Origin: JBQTKD01 sp963703165
Lineage (GTDB): Bacteria > Actinomycetota > Actinomycetes > Sporichthyales > Sporichthyaceae
Direction: 5' to 3'
Length of the DNA: 64,000 nucleotides
Assembly: GCA_963703165.1 (NCBI GenBank)
Contig: OY969798.1
Location: forward strand, 3,410,001 to 3,474,000
Positions 43,859-52,424 of the stretch are shown here, piece by piece (position 1 is the stretch's first letter; every line of letters starts with the position of its first letter). The notes under the pieces are model-generated. The model was not told where the DNA came from. It did not search any database and worked only from the letters and a program-made list of their open reading frames with translations. The translations under genes were made by a program, and so were the position numbers.

Positions 43859-44392
43859 CTAACCCAGCGTCAGTTGTTCGGCGGGGGCGGCGTGGCCTTG
43901 TTCGAGGGCCAGCAGGTGTTGCTTGCGGTCGAGGCCGCCGCCGTAGCCGGTGAGGGAGCCGCCGGAGCCGATCACGCGGTGGCAGGGGACGATGATCGAG
44001 ATCGGGTTCTTGCCGTTGGCCAGGCCGACGGCGCGGAATGCAGTGGGCTGGCCGATGTGGCGGGCGAGCTCGCCGTAGGTCCAGGTCTCGCCGTAGGGGA
44101 TCTCACGCAGTGCTGCCCACACCACCCGTTGGAACGGTGTGCCGGAGGCCGTGTCCAGCGGGATGTCGAAGACGGTCCGCTGCCCGGCGAAGTACTCCTT
44201 GAGCTGCGTTTCGGTCAGCGCCAGCACGGGATTGTCGGGGTGGCGCGGGCCGAAGATCTCCGGCTGCGGAGCGTGGCGGTGCTCGGTCATGTAGAGCGCG
44301 CAGAGCACGTTGCCGTCGGCGACCAGGGTCAACTCCCCGATCGGTGAGTCGATCACTTGATGGGTCCGGTCTCCGGTTTCCGCGAACAGCAC
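43859..44392 (-). CDS. ogt: methylated-DNA-[protein]-cysteine S-methyltransferase
   Basis: A 177-residue suicide repair protein removing methyl groups from O6-methylguanine. GTG 44392 is preceded by AAGGAG. The active site PCHRVIGSGGSLTGYGGG, with the acceptor cysteine, and the helix-turn-helix region GTPFQRVVWAALREIPYGETWTYGELA are present; NGKNPISIIV precedes the cysteine. It begins 10 bases after the stop of the AlkA fusion gene, as in the mycobacterial alkA-ogt operon. Confidence 0.95.
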   Translation of the reverse strand: MLFAETGDRTHQVIDSPIGELTLVADGNVLCALYMTEHRHAPQPEIFGPRHPDNPVLALTETQLKEYFAGQRTVFDIPLDTASGTPFQRVVWAALREIPYGETWTYGELARHIGQPTAFRAVGLANGKNPISIIVPCHRVIGSGGSLTGYGGGLDRKQHLLALEQGHAAPAEQLTLG

Positions 44393-44402
44393 GAGCTCTC
44401 CT

Positions 44403-45890
44403 TCAGACAGCTTCTTGAGCGGGCAGAACGTTGACGGGGTGGGTGCCGGTGGCCCACAGGTACTGCACGGCGTAGGAGCGCCAGGGTGACCAGGCGCCCG
44501 AGCGGGCGATGAGCGCCGCGGGCTTGTCGGGCAGTCCGAGGGCGACTGCGGCCTGACGGACCCCCAGATCCGTTGCGGGGAAGGCATCCGGGTCACCGAG
44601 TGAGCGCATAGCAACCATCTCCACGGTCCACGGCCCGATTCCCGGCAGGGCGAGGAGCCGTTCGCGGGCCTCGGTCGGGTCGGCACCCGGACCCAGGTCC
44701 AACCCGCCCTCGGTCAGCGCGTGCAGCACCGCGGCCAGGGTGGCGCGGCGGGACGCGGGCATCGCCAGGGATGCCGGGGCATCGAGCAACGCCTCGGGGG
44801 AGGGGAACACATGGCTGAGTCCGCCTTCGGCGTCGGTGACCGGATCGCCGTGCGCGAGCACCAGGCGCCCGGCGTGCGTGCGGGCGGCCGCGGTTGAGAC
44901 CTGCTGCCCGAGCACAGCGCGCACCGCGAATTCCGGGCCGTCGACGGTGCGTGGAACGCGCCGCCCCGGGGCCCGGTCCACGGCCTCGCGCAGAGCGGGA
45001 TCGGCCCGCAGAGCTTCGTCGACGGCCGACGGATCGGCGTCGAGGTCGAGCATGCGCCGGCACCGAGTGATCGCCGGGCCGAGGTCGCGCAGGTTCGTCA
45101 GCCAGAGGCGGGTCGCCACGTGCGACTCGGTCGCGGTCGGTGGCCGCAGCGCCACGACACCGGTCCCGTGCGGTAGGCGCAGCGTGCGCCGGTAGGTCCC
45201 GTCGCGCCACTCCTCGACCCCGGGCACCGCGGTGGCCGCGAGATGCCCGAACAGGTTGCTCGGACAGAGCGGGCGGCGGAACGCGAGGCGCACGTCCAGT
45301 GCGCCCACGCTCGGCGCGACGGTTCGCGTACCCGCGGCCCGTCGAAGGTCGGTGGGCGAGCAGGCGAACACCTCGACGACCGCGGTGTTGAACGCGCGGA
45401 TGCTTGCGAACCCGGCAGCCGCCGCGACCTCCGTCATCGGCAAGGTCGTCGTCTCGATCAGGAGTCTCGCGGTCTGCGCCCGCGACGCCCGGGCGATCGC
45501 CAACGGACCGGCACCGAGTTCGGCGTGCACCAGTCGTTGGACCTGCCGGACGCTGTACCCCAACGCCGCGGCGAGGGCCGGAACCCCGCCACGGTCGAGG
45601 ATCCCGTCGCCGATCAGGCGCACCGCCCGGGCCACCACGTCGGCCCGGGTGTCCCACTGCGGCGACCCCGGGCTCGCATCCGGACGACATCGTTTGCACG
45701 CGCGGTAGCCGGCCTGCTGTGCCGCGGCCGCACTCGGGTGGAACGTGATGTTGGCGGGCTTCGGCATCATCGCCGGGCACGAGGGCCGGCAATAGATGCC
45801 GGTGGTGCGGACCGCGGTGAAGAACCAGCCGTCGAAGCGGGGATCCTTCGCCCGTACTGCTCGCAGACAGGCCTCGGTCTGTTGGTGCAC
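44403..45890 (-). CDS. alkA: AdaA-AlkA fusion: methylphosphotriester sensor and 3-methyladenine glycosylase
   Basis: A 495-residue fusion. Residues 1-75 are the Ada zinc domain with Cys34, Cys38, Cys65 and Cys68 (GIYCRPSC, ACKRC); Cys34 is the probable methyl acceptor. Residues about 85-190 form an AraC-type DNA-binding domain. The rest is an AlkA glycosylase: HhH motif LLALPGIGPWTVEMVAMR, and catalytic Asp in FPATDLGVRQAA. On methylation the protein should activate its own operon with ogt (Rv1317c-like from memory). Confidence 0.95.
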   Translation of the reverse strand: MHQQTEACLRAVRAKDPRFDGWFFTAVRTTGIYCRPSCPAMMPKPANITFHPSAAAAQQAGYRACKRCRPDASPGSPQWDTRADVVARAVRLIGDGILDRGGVPALAAALGYSVRQVQRLVHAELGAGPLAIARASRAQTARLLIETTTLPMTEVAAAAGFASIRAFNTAVVEVFACSPTDLRRAAGTRTVAPSVGALDVRLAFRRPLCPSNLFGHLAATAVPGVEEWRDGTYRRTLRLPHGTGVVALRPPTATESHVATRLWLTNLRDLGPAITRCRRMLDLDADPSAVDEALRADPALREAVDRAPGRRVPRTVDGPEFAVRAVLGQQVSTAAARTHAGRLVLAHGDPVTDAEGGLSHVFPSPEALLDAPASLAMPASRRATLAAVLHALTEGGLDLGPGADPTEARERLLALPGIGPWTVEMVAMRSLGDPDAFPATDLGVRQAAVALGLPDKPAALIARSGAWSPWRSYAVQYLWATGTHPVNVLPAQEAV

Positions 45891-45953
45891 CCCTCCACCC
45901 TGCCTGGTCAGGCTGCCCGCGGCTAGCCGAAAAACGACATCGACGCGGAGGTG

Positions 45954-47012
45954 TCAGCGGGCCAGCAGATCTCCGGTGAGATCAGCGACGGTGGGCGCAC
46001 CGCACAGAGCCATCGACCGCGCCAACTCCAGTCGGAACGCGTCGAGCACGGCCGCGACACCGTCCGCCCCGGCGGTCGCCAGACCCCAGATCACCGGGCG
46101 GCCGACCAGCACGGCGCGGGCGCCCGCCGCGATCGCCTTGACGACGTCCGTGCCGGAACGGATCCCGCCGTCGACGAAGACCTCGACGCGTCCGTCCACG
46201 GCGGCGACGATCTCCGGCAGGGCGTCGGCGGTGGCGATCGCGCCGTCCAGCTGTCGTCCGCCGTGGTTGGAGACGACGATCCCGGCGGCACCCGCGTCCA
46301 CGCACGCGGCCGCGTCGTCCCCGCGCGCCACACCCTTCACCAGGACGGGCAGTTCGGAGATCTCGGCGAGCCAGGCGATGTCTTCGAAGGTCATCGCGGC
46401 GGTGAAGTCCTGCGCCACATGCGCGGCCAGGGCGGACCCGCCGCCGGGCAGGTCCGGGTGCCGCGTCCCGAAGTTGGCCAGGGTCATGTGGTCGGGGAGG
46501 GTGAAGCTGTTGCGGTCGTCGCGGCGCCGATGCCCGACGACCGGCAGGTCCACGGTCAGCACGAGTGCCCTGTACCCGGCGGCCGCGGCACGGGCCACCA
46601 GTTCCTCGCTGGCGCTCCGTTCGCGCTGCAGGTAGATCTGCATCCAGCGCGGCGCCTCGGGGGCGGCGGCGGCGACGTCCTCCAGGCGCACGGTCGCCAG
46701 GGTCGAGACGACGAACAGTGTCCCGGCCGCGGCCGCGCCGCGCGCGGTTGCCGGTTCGCCCTCGTCGTGGGCGAGGCGTTGGTAGGCCGTCGGGGCGATC
46801 AGCACGGGCATGCTCACCGGTGTGCCGAGGACGGTCGTCGTGGTGTCGATCACCGACACGTCGCGCAGCACCCGTGGGCGCAATCGCATCCGCCGCCAGG
46901 CCGCGACGTTGTCGGCCAGGGTGATCTCGTCCTCCGCGCCGCCCGCGTAGTAGTCGTAGGCGAGCATGCTCAGTCGCTCGCGTGCGGCGGCTTCCAGAGC
47001 GTCGATGTCCAT
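45954..47012 (-). CDS. FMN-dependent alpha-hydroxy-acid oxidase family
   Basis: A 352-residue TIM-barrel flavoenzyme. The start ALEAAARERLSMLAYDYYAGGAEDEITLADN carries the conserved Tyr. The active-site block is VSNHGGRQLDGAIATADALPEIV with His and Arg, followed by FVDGGIRSGTDVVKAIAAGARAVLVGRP. KGVARGDDAAACVDAGAAG contains the FMN lysine. It could be a lactate, glycolate or mandelate oxidase or dehydrogenase; members cannot be told apart here. It is encoded downstream of the tandem lipoproteins but separated by a terminator. Confidence 0.92.
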   Translation of the reverse strand: MDIDALEAAARERLSMLAYDYYAGGAEDEITLADNVAAWRRMRLRPRVLRDVSVIDTTTTVLGTPVSMPVLIAPTAYQRLAHDEGEPATARGAAAAGTLFVVSTLATVRLEDVAAAAPEAPRWMQIYLQRERSASEELVARAAAAGYRALVLTVDLPVVGHRRRDDRNSFTLPDHMTLANFGTRHPDLPGGGSALAAHVAQDFTAAMTFEDIAWLAEISELPVLVKGVARGDDAAACVDAGAAGIVVSNHGGRQLDGAIATADALPEIVAAVDGRVEVFVDGGIRSGTDVVKAIAAGARAVLVGRPVIWGLATAGADGVAAVLDAFRLELARSMALCGAPTVADLTGDLLAR

Positions 47013-47025
47013 GGGTGATTAACGC

Positions 47026-47061
47026 AGAAGGCCCCGACCCTTGCACGGGTCGGGGCCTTCT
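47026..47061 (-). terminator. terminator of lipoprotein S1
   Basis: AGAAGGCCCCGACCC and its exact complement pair around TTGCAC, a perfect 15-bp stem, about 50 bases beyond the stop of the lipoprotein gene at 47114. Confidence 0.85.
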
Positions 47062-47113
47062 GATCCCGCAAGCTCAGCGGGAGTTCCCTACGGGTCAACG
47101 CGCTGCAATCGCC

Positions 47114-48697
47114 TCAATTGCGCGTGTGAATCACGAACTTGTCGCGATCCGGCTCCCAACCCGACGGCGATCCGTCGGGCTTGGACGTCGTGTTGGCGCC
47201 GGTGTACTTGTACATGAACTCGCGGCCCTGTCCCTGCTCCGGAGACCAGGTCTGGTTCCCGTGGTTGCCGCCGCGCTCGGCCGGGCCGTAGCTGAACTTC
47301 TGGTCCAGCGAGGCGTCGGTCTTCCATGAGTTGTTGGTCAGCGCGGACATCAGACGCTCACGGGTCAGGTTCGGACCGACCTGCTTGGCCGCCTGGGCGA
47401 ACATGTTCACACCGACGTACGCGGCCTGGACGATGTGGTGGTTCATGCCGCTGTTCGCGCGGGCGTACTTGTTCATGACTGCCATGAACTCCGGGCCCCA
47501 CAGCTTGTACGTGGTGTTGTTCCAGTACCGGTTGGCGGGCCATTCGCCGATGAACGAACCCAACGCCTCGGCCACCAGGTGGTTACCGCTGACGCCCTTG
47601 GGCGGGTAGTAATTCTGGGTGCGGGACTCCACCATGAACTTGATCAGCGTCGCCGCGTTGATCACGTAGTGGATGACGTGCTCGGGGTTGGCCGCGCGCA
47701 TCGCGAGCACCTGGGAGGACATCGAGGTCTCCGAGATGGCGACGTCGACCTTCTTCACCATCTTCGACCCGGAGGCCTCGAGGATCTTGCGCACCTGGTC
47801 GCACGCCAGCTGCATCTCCGGCGAGGTCAGGCACAGCAGCCCGAACGTCTTGGGCTTGATGACGTCCCGGACCCAGTTCGCCCCGGCCATGGCCTCATGG
47901 ATCATCGACATGTGGGTCGGGAACATGTACGGGTCCTGCCACTCGGTCTGCGAGTAGGCCCATGACCCCACGTAGGGCAGCTTGTGCTGCGCCAGGTCGT
48001 CGTGCAGGGACGCCGTCGCCCAGTCGATCGAGCTGACCAGGGAGAAGATCTTGTCCTGGTTGACCAGCTTCTTCAGGCACGACTTGGCGCGGGACACCTC
48101 ACCGGGGCCGTCGTCGCAGTCCACGACCTTCAACCGACGGCCGAGCACGCCGCCGCGTTCGTTGATGGCCTGGATGGTGGCCAGGTTGCCGAGCACGACC
48201 GGCTTGACGACGAACTTCGCCAACGCCATGCCGTGCATGCTGATCGTGCCGACCTTGATGCTGCTGCGGGTGACGCCGGTGTCCGTCGAGCCGTCGGTCT
48301 GCTCGTAGCGGCTCTGGCTCTCCCGTCGCGTCTCCGGGGTCGGCGCGGCGGCCGCATTCACGGGCTCCGCGACCACACCGGGGCTGGGCTTCACCTTGAG
48401 GGCTTGCCGGGCTGCCTCGGCACGCTCGTCGGCCTCGGCCAGTGCCTTCTTCAAGGCCTTGGCCGCGGCCTGGTCGAGCTTCGCGTCCTTCTTCGGCGCG
48501 GACTGCGCGGACAGATAGGCGGCGACTGCCTCGACGAGCTTCGCGGTGCTGTCCTGGGTTGTCGGATCGGCGACCGGCAGGGGGGCGGGTGCTGCGACCG
48601 GCTGGGTCGCGGGCGAACCACACGCGCTGATCACCAACGCAAGACCAACGATGATCGGTACTGCCGTCACCGCTTTGCGTCCTGGTCGAACTCTCAT
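47114..48697 (-). CDS. LivJ-type solute-binding lipoprotein, copy S1
   Basis: A 527-residue lipoprotein, type 1 periplasmic-binding fold. ATG 48697 (MRVRPGRKA) was chosen; GTG 48700 is next to it. The signal ends VISAC with Cys26. After it comes a linker and a helical extension (STAKLVEAVAAYLSAQ, ALKKALAEADERAEAARQAL) of about 90 residues, a KPSPGVV stretch, then the domain: TGVTRSSIKVGTISMHGMALA, INERGGVLGRRL, VDCDDGPGEVSRAKSCLKKLV and CLTSPEMQLAC. The paired cysteines probably form disulfides. It is the closest in sequence to S4. No permease or ATPase is adjacent. Confidence 0.9.
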   Translation of the reverse strand: MRVRPGRKAVTAVPIIVGLALVISACGSPATQPVAAPAPLPVADPTTQDSTAKLVEAVAAYLSAQSAPKKDAKLDQAAAKALKKALAEADERAEAARQALKVKPSPGVVAEPVNAAAAPTPETRRESQSRYEQTDGSTDTGVTRSSIKVGTISMHGMALAKFVVKPVVLGNLATIQAINERGGVLGRRLKVVDCDDGPGEVSRAKSCLKKLVNQDKIFSLVSSIDWATASLHDDLAQHKLPYVGSWAYSQTEWQDPYMFPTHMSMIHEAMAGANWVRDVIKPKTFGLLCLTSPEMQLACDQVRKILEASGSKMVKKVDVAISETSMSSQVLAMRAANPEHVIHYVINAATLIKFMVESRTQNYYPPKGVSGNHLVAEALGSFIGEWPANRYWNNTTYKLWGPEFMAVMNKYARANSGMNHHIVQAAYVGVNMFAQAAKQVGPNLTRERLMSALTNNSWKTDASLDQKFSYGPAERGGNHGNQTWSPEQGQGREFMYKYTGANTTSKPDGSPSGWEPDRDKFVIHTRN

Positions 48698-48834
48698 CAC
48701 TTCGATACCTCTCGCTGGATTGCGGCGATCTTGTGGAGTGAACCATGGGGCGGGAGTGAATCTGCGCAGGTCAGCGGCCGACACGCAGGATTGCCGGCTT
48801 GCCATGACCCACCTGGATTCCGACCCGAAAACGC

Positions 48835-48865
48835 GAAAAGTCCCCGCCTTCGGCGAGGACTTTTC
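48835..48865 (-). terminator. terminator of lipoprotein S2
   Basis: GAAAAGTCCCCGCC and GGCGAGGACTTTTC pair with one mismatch around TTC, 22 bases after the S2 stop. The rest of the 190-base gap up to S1 holds only its upstream region. Confidence 0.8.
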
Positions 48866-48886
48866 ACGGAGTCAGCTGACGGGGCG

Positions 48887-50506
48887 TCAGCGATCGGTGT
48901 TGATGATGAACCGGGTCGGGTCCGGCCGCCAGCCGGACGGGGAACCGTCGGGGTTGGAGACGGTGTTCGCGCCGTTGTACTGGTACATGAACTCCCGGCC
49001 CTGACCCATCTGGCCGTTCCAGGTCTGGTCGGTGTAGCTGCCCCCGCGCTCGGCCGCGGTGTAGCTGAACTTCTGGTCCAGCGAGGCGTCGGTCGACCAC
49101 ACCGCACCGTTGCCGAGCGCGGCCATCAGGCGGTCCCGGGTCAGGTTCGGTCCCACCTGACGGGAGGCCTGCGCGAACATGTTCACGCCCACGTACCCGG
49201 CCTGCACGATGTGGTGGAACGAGCCGCGGCTGGACTGCGCGTACTTGTTCATGGTGGCCATGAACTCCGTGCCCCAGAGCCGGTAGGTGGTGTTGGTCCA
49301 GTACCGCCCGGCAGGCCAGTCACCGATGAGGCCGCCCGCGACCTCGGACGCGGTGTGGTTCCCGGAGATGCCCTTGGGTGGGTAGTACCCCTGCTGCGCG
49401 GACTCGACCAGGAACTTCACGACCGTCGCCGGGTTGATCACGTAATGCAGGATGTGATCGGGGTTCGCCGCACGCATCGCCAGCACGTAGGAGGACATCG
49501 ACGTCTCGGAGATCGGGACGTCGACCTTCTTCACCAGCTTCGCGCCGGATGCGCCGAGGATCGTCTGGACCTGCTTGCACGCCAGCTGCATCTCCGGCGA
49601 GGTCAGGCAGATCATCCCGTAGGTCTTCGGCTGGATCACCGTGCGCACCCAGTGGGCCCCGGCCATGGCCTCATGGATCATCGACATGTGGGTGGGGAAC
49701 ATGTACGGGTCCTGCCACTCGGTCTGGGAGTAGGCCCAGGCCCCTACCAGCGGCAGCTTGTACTGCGCGAGGTCGTCGTGGATGGAGGCCGAGCCCCAAC
49801 TGCCGACGGTGAGCAGGCTGAAGATCTTGTCCTGGTTGACCAGTTTCTTCAGGCACGACTTGGTGCGTGACACCTCGCCGGGGCCGTCGTCACAGTCGAT
49901 CATCTGGATCCGCCGGCCGAGCACGCCGCCGCGGTCGTTGATGGCCATCAATGCGGCACGCTGACCGGCCACCTGCGGGGCAGTGGTCAGGCGGGCCAAG
50001 GCCATGCCGTGCATCATCACGGTGCCGGTCTTGATCGAACTCTTGGTGACGCCGATGTCGGTCGCGCCGCCGGTGGCCTCGGCGCGCTGCTCGCTCTCGC
50101 GTCGCGTGGTGTCGTCCTCGCGCAGGCCGCCACCGGTGGAGCGGACGGCTGACGGCGTCGCCGAGGCGACGGGGGCCTTCTGGTCCAACGCCCGCTCGGC
50201 TTCCTCCTCGGCCCGCGGCTGGGCCTTGCGCGCGGCCTCGACCGCTGCGATGGCCTTCTCCAGGGCCGGGCGGGCGAGGTCGTCGCCGGCGAACTCCTTG
50301 CGCTTGTTCTGCGCGTCGAGGTACTTCACGACGGCCTGGACGAGCTTCTCGGTACTGGCGTCGGCCGGAGCAGGTGCGGCGGGTGCCGGGGCGACGGCCG
50401 CAACCGGCGCCGTGCCGCCCGAGCCGCAGGCGCTGACCAACAGCGCGAGCCCGACCGCGAGCGGGATCGCCGCGGTCGCGCGTCGTCGAGAGCGGAGCGA
50501 TGTCAT
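48887..50506 (-). CDS. LivJ-type solute-binding lipoprotein, copy S2
   Basis: A 539-residue lipoprotein; ATG 50506 follows a GAAGGG site. The signal ends LVSAC (Cys27). The N-terminal helical extension differs most among the four (TEKLVQAVVKYLDAQNKRKEFAG, LEKAIAAVEAARKAQPRAEEEAERAL). The domain shares IGVTKSSIKTGTVMMHGMALA, DCDDGPGEVSRTKSCLKKLV, AYSQTEWQDPYMFPTHMSMI and CLTSPEMQLAC. GSWGSASIHDDLAQYKLPLVGAW replaces the IDWATASLHDD pattern of S1/S4, in the likely ligand cleft. By eye it is the most divergent copy. Confidence 0.9.
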   Translation of the reverse strand: MTSLRSRRRATAAIPLAVGLALLVSACGSGGTAPVAAVAPAPAAPAPADASTEKLVQAVVKYLDAQNKRKEFAGDDLARPALEKAIAAVEAARKAQPRAEEEAERALDQKAPVASATPSAVRSTGGGLREDDTTRRESEQRAEATGGATDIGVTKSSIKTGTVMMHGMALARLTTAPQVAGQRAALMAINDRGGVLGRRIQMIDCDDGPGEVSRTKSCLKKLVNQDKIFSLLTVGSWGSASIHDDLAQYKLPLVGAWAYSQTEWQDPYMFPTHMSMIHEAMAGAHWVRTVIQPKTYGMICLTSPEMQLACKQVQTILGASGAKLVKKVDVPISETSMSSYVLAMRAANPDHILHYVINPATVVKFLVESAQQGYYPPKGISGNHTASEVAGGLIGDWPAGRYWTNTTYRLWGTEFMATMNKYAQSSRGSFHHIVQAGYVGVNMFAQASRQVGPNLTRDRLMAALGNGAVWSTDASLDQKFSYTAAERGGSYTDQTWNGQMGQGREFMYQYNGANTVSNPDGSPSGWRPDPTRFIINTDR

Positions 50507-50612
50507 CGGCGGGTGCCCTTCTGCTGGAGCATGTCCGCTCGAGTAGACCACCGAACGACGCCGTACCCGGGCAGGCGAATCGGCGTGCCGCAGCCGGTCT
50601 GGGCGACGACGA

Positions 50613-50647
50613 AACAGGCCCCGCCGACGGGGTCGGCGGGGCCTGTT
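50613..50647 (-). terminator. terminator of lipoprotein S3
   Basis: AACAGGCCCCGCCGAC and GTCGGCGGGGCCTGTT form a perfect 16-bp stem with a GGG loop, 13 bases after the S3 stop. Confidence 0.88.
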
Positions 50648-50659
50648 CGCACAAAGGAA

Positions 50660-52246
50660 TCAGCGAGTGTGAATGACGAACTGATCTGGGTCCGGCGTGA
50701 AGCCGGACGGTGAACCGTCCGGATCCGCGAGGGTGTTGGAGTCGGTGTACTTGTACATGAACTCCCGTCCCTGGCCCATGTCCTGGCCCCAGGTCTGGTT
50801 CCAGTAGGCGCCGCCCCGTTCGGCCGGGCTGTACGCGAATCGCTGGTCCAGCGAGGCATCGGTGCGCCACGTCTTTGTGTTGGTGAGCGCCGCCATCAAC
50901 CGCTCCCGCGTCAGGTTGGGCCCGACCTGCTTGGCCGCCTGGGCGAAAAGATGCAGGCCCACGTAGGCGGCCTGCACGACGTGGTGGTTGGTTCCCTGGT
51001 TGCCGCGGGCGTAGCGGTCCATGGTGGCCATGAACTCCGCGCCCCACAGCTTGTACGTGGTGTTGGTCCAGTACCGATTGACCGGCCACTTGCCGAACAA
51101 CGACCCGAGAACCTCAGCTGCGAGGTGGTTCCCGGAGATGCCCTTGGACGGGTAGTAGCGCTGCTGCGCGGCCTCGACCATGAACTTCACCATCGTGGCC
51201 GGATTGATGACGTAGTGGACGATGTGCTCGGGGTTGGCCGCGCGCATCGCGAGTACCTGGCTGGACATCGAGGTCTCGGAGATGGCGACGTCGACCTTCT
51301 TGACCAGCTTGGCCCCGGACGCGTCCAGGATCTGGCGGACCTGGTCACAGGCCAGCTGCATCTCCGGGCTGGTCAGACAGATCAGGCCGTAGGTCTTGGG
51401 CTTGATCACGCTCTTCACCCAGTTCGCCCCGGCCATCGCCTCGTGAATCATCGAGGTGTGGGTCGGGAACATGTACGGGTCCTGCCACTCGGTCTGGCTG
51501 TAGCCCCAGGAGCCGACGTAGGGCAGCTTGTACTGCGCGAGATCGTCGTGCAGTGCCGCCGTGGCCCAGTCCGCGCCGGTGACCAGGGAGAAGATGCGGT
51601 CCTGGTTGACGAGCCGTTTGATGCACGCCTTCGCTCGGGACACCTCGCCCGGGCCGTCGTCGCAGTCGACGATCGACAGTCGTCGACCGAGAACGCCGCC
51701 GCGGTCGTTGATCGCGTTGGCGGTGGCCAGGTTGCCGCGCACCATGGGCTGGATCAGCACGTTGCCCAACGCCATGCCGTGCATGTTGATCGATCCGAGC
51801 TTGATGGCCTGCTTGGTCACCCCGGAGTCGGTGGCTCCACCGACCTCCTCCGCGCGACGCCGGTTCGCCTCGGCCGCGGTCTCGCTCTCCCGCGCGGTCT
51901 CGGTCGCTACCACTCCGGGTGAGATCGCCGCGGTGTTCTTCGGCTTCGTCTTGTCCGCCCGAACCTCGCGGGCTTCCTTGACGACCTTCGCGAGCGTCTC
52001 CCGGGACACCTTGTTGATCTGATCGTCGTCGGGATTCACCTTGGACTGTGAGTCCAGATACGCGGCTACCGCGTCGATGAGCTTCGAGGTGGAGTCCTGG
52101 GCGGACGTGTCGACGGCGGGGGCCGGCGCCGGGGCTTGCTGCGCGACCGGAGCTGCACCCCCGCCCCCGCACGCGCCCACCAGCATCGCGATCCCGATCG
52201 TCAGCGGCACTGCCGCGACGACCCGCCCTCCATTGGCTGATTTCAC
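50660..52246 (-). CDS. LivJ-type solute-binding lipoprotein, copy S3
   Basis: A 528-residue lipoprotein from GTG 52246 after GAGAGG. The signal ends LVGAC (Cys26). Linker and helical extension (STSKLIDAVAAYLDSQSKVNPDDDQINKVS, ETLAKVVKEAREVR) precede an ISPGVV motif shared with S1 and S4. The domain has SGVTKQAIKLGSINMHGMALG, DCDDGPGEVSRAKACIKRLV, GADWATAALHDD, GYSQTEWQDPYMFPTHTSMI and CLTSPEMQLAC. It ends HTR, as S1 ends HTRN. Single-gene unit. Confidence 0.9.
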   Translation of the reverse strand: MKSANGGRVVAAVPLTIGIAMLVGACGGGGAAPVAQQAPAPAPAVDTSAQDSTSKLIDAVAAYLDSQSKVNPDDDQINKVSRETLAKVVKEAREVRADKTKPKNTAAISPGVVATETARESETAAEANRRRAEEVGGATDSGVTKQAIKLGSINMHGMALGNVLIQPMVRGNLATANAINDRGGVLGRRLSIVDCDDGPGEVSRAKACIKRLVNQDRIFSLVTGADWATAALHDDLAQYKLPYVGSWGYSQTEWQDPYMFPTHTSMIHEAMAGANWVKSVIKPKTYGLICLTSPEMQLACDQVRQILDASGAKLVKKVDVAISETSMSSQVLAMRAANPEHIVHYVINPATMVKFMVEAAQQRYYPSKGISGNHLAAEVLGSLFGKWPVNRYWTNTTYKLWGAEFMATMDRYARGNQGTNHHVVQAAYVGLHLFAQAAKQVGPNLTRERLMAALTNTKTWRTDASLDQRFAYSPAERGGAYWNQTWGQDMGQGREFMYKYTDSNTLADPDGSPSGFTPDPDQFVIHTR

Positions 52247-52375
52247 CGGTTGACGCCTCTCTTAATTCTTCATGATCTCGACTTCACGCAAGTCGGATGT
52301 AGAAGTTCTACAGGCGCTTGCTGGGAGTTGTGGGCTTCGAGGTGACCCGCCGGGCGCGATGTGCAACACACGGAA

Positions 52376-52408
52376 AAGGCCCCGCCGACGATGTGTCGGC
52401 GGGGCCTT
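52376..52408 (-). terminator. terminator of lipoprotein S4
   Basis: AAGGCCCCGCCGAC and its exact complement pair around GATGT, about 17 bases after the S4 stop. The stem resembles that of the S3 terminator, as if duplicated with the gene. Confidence 0.88.
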
Positions 52409-52424
52409 CCCGGAGAACTTACGG

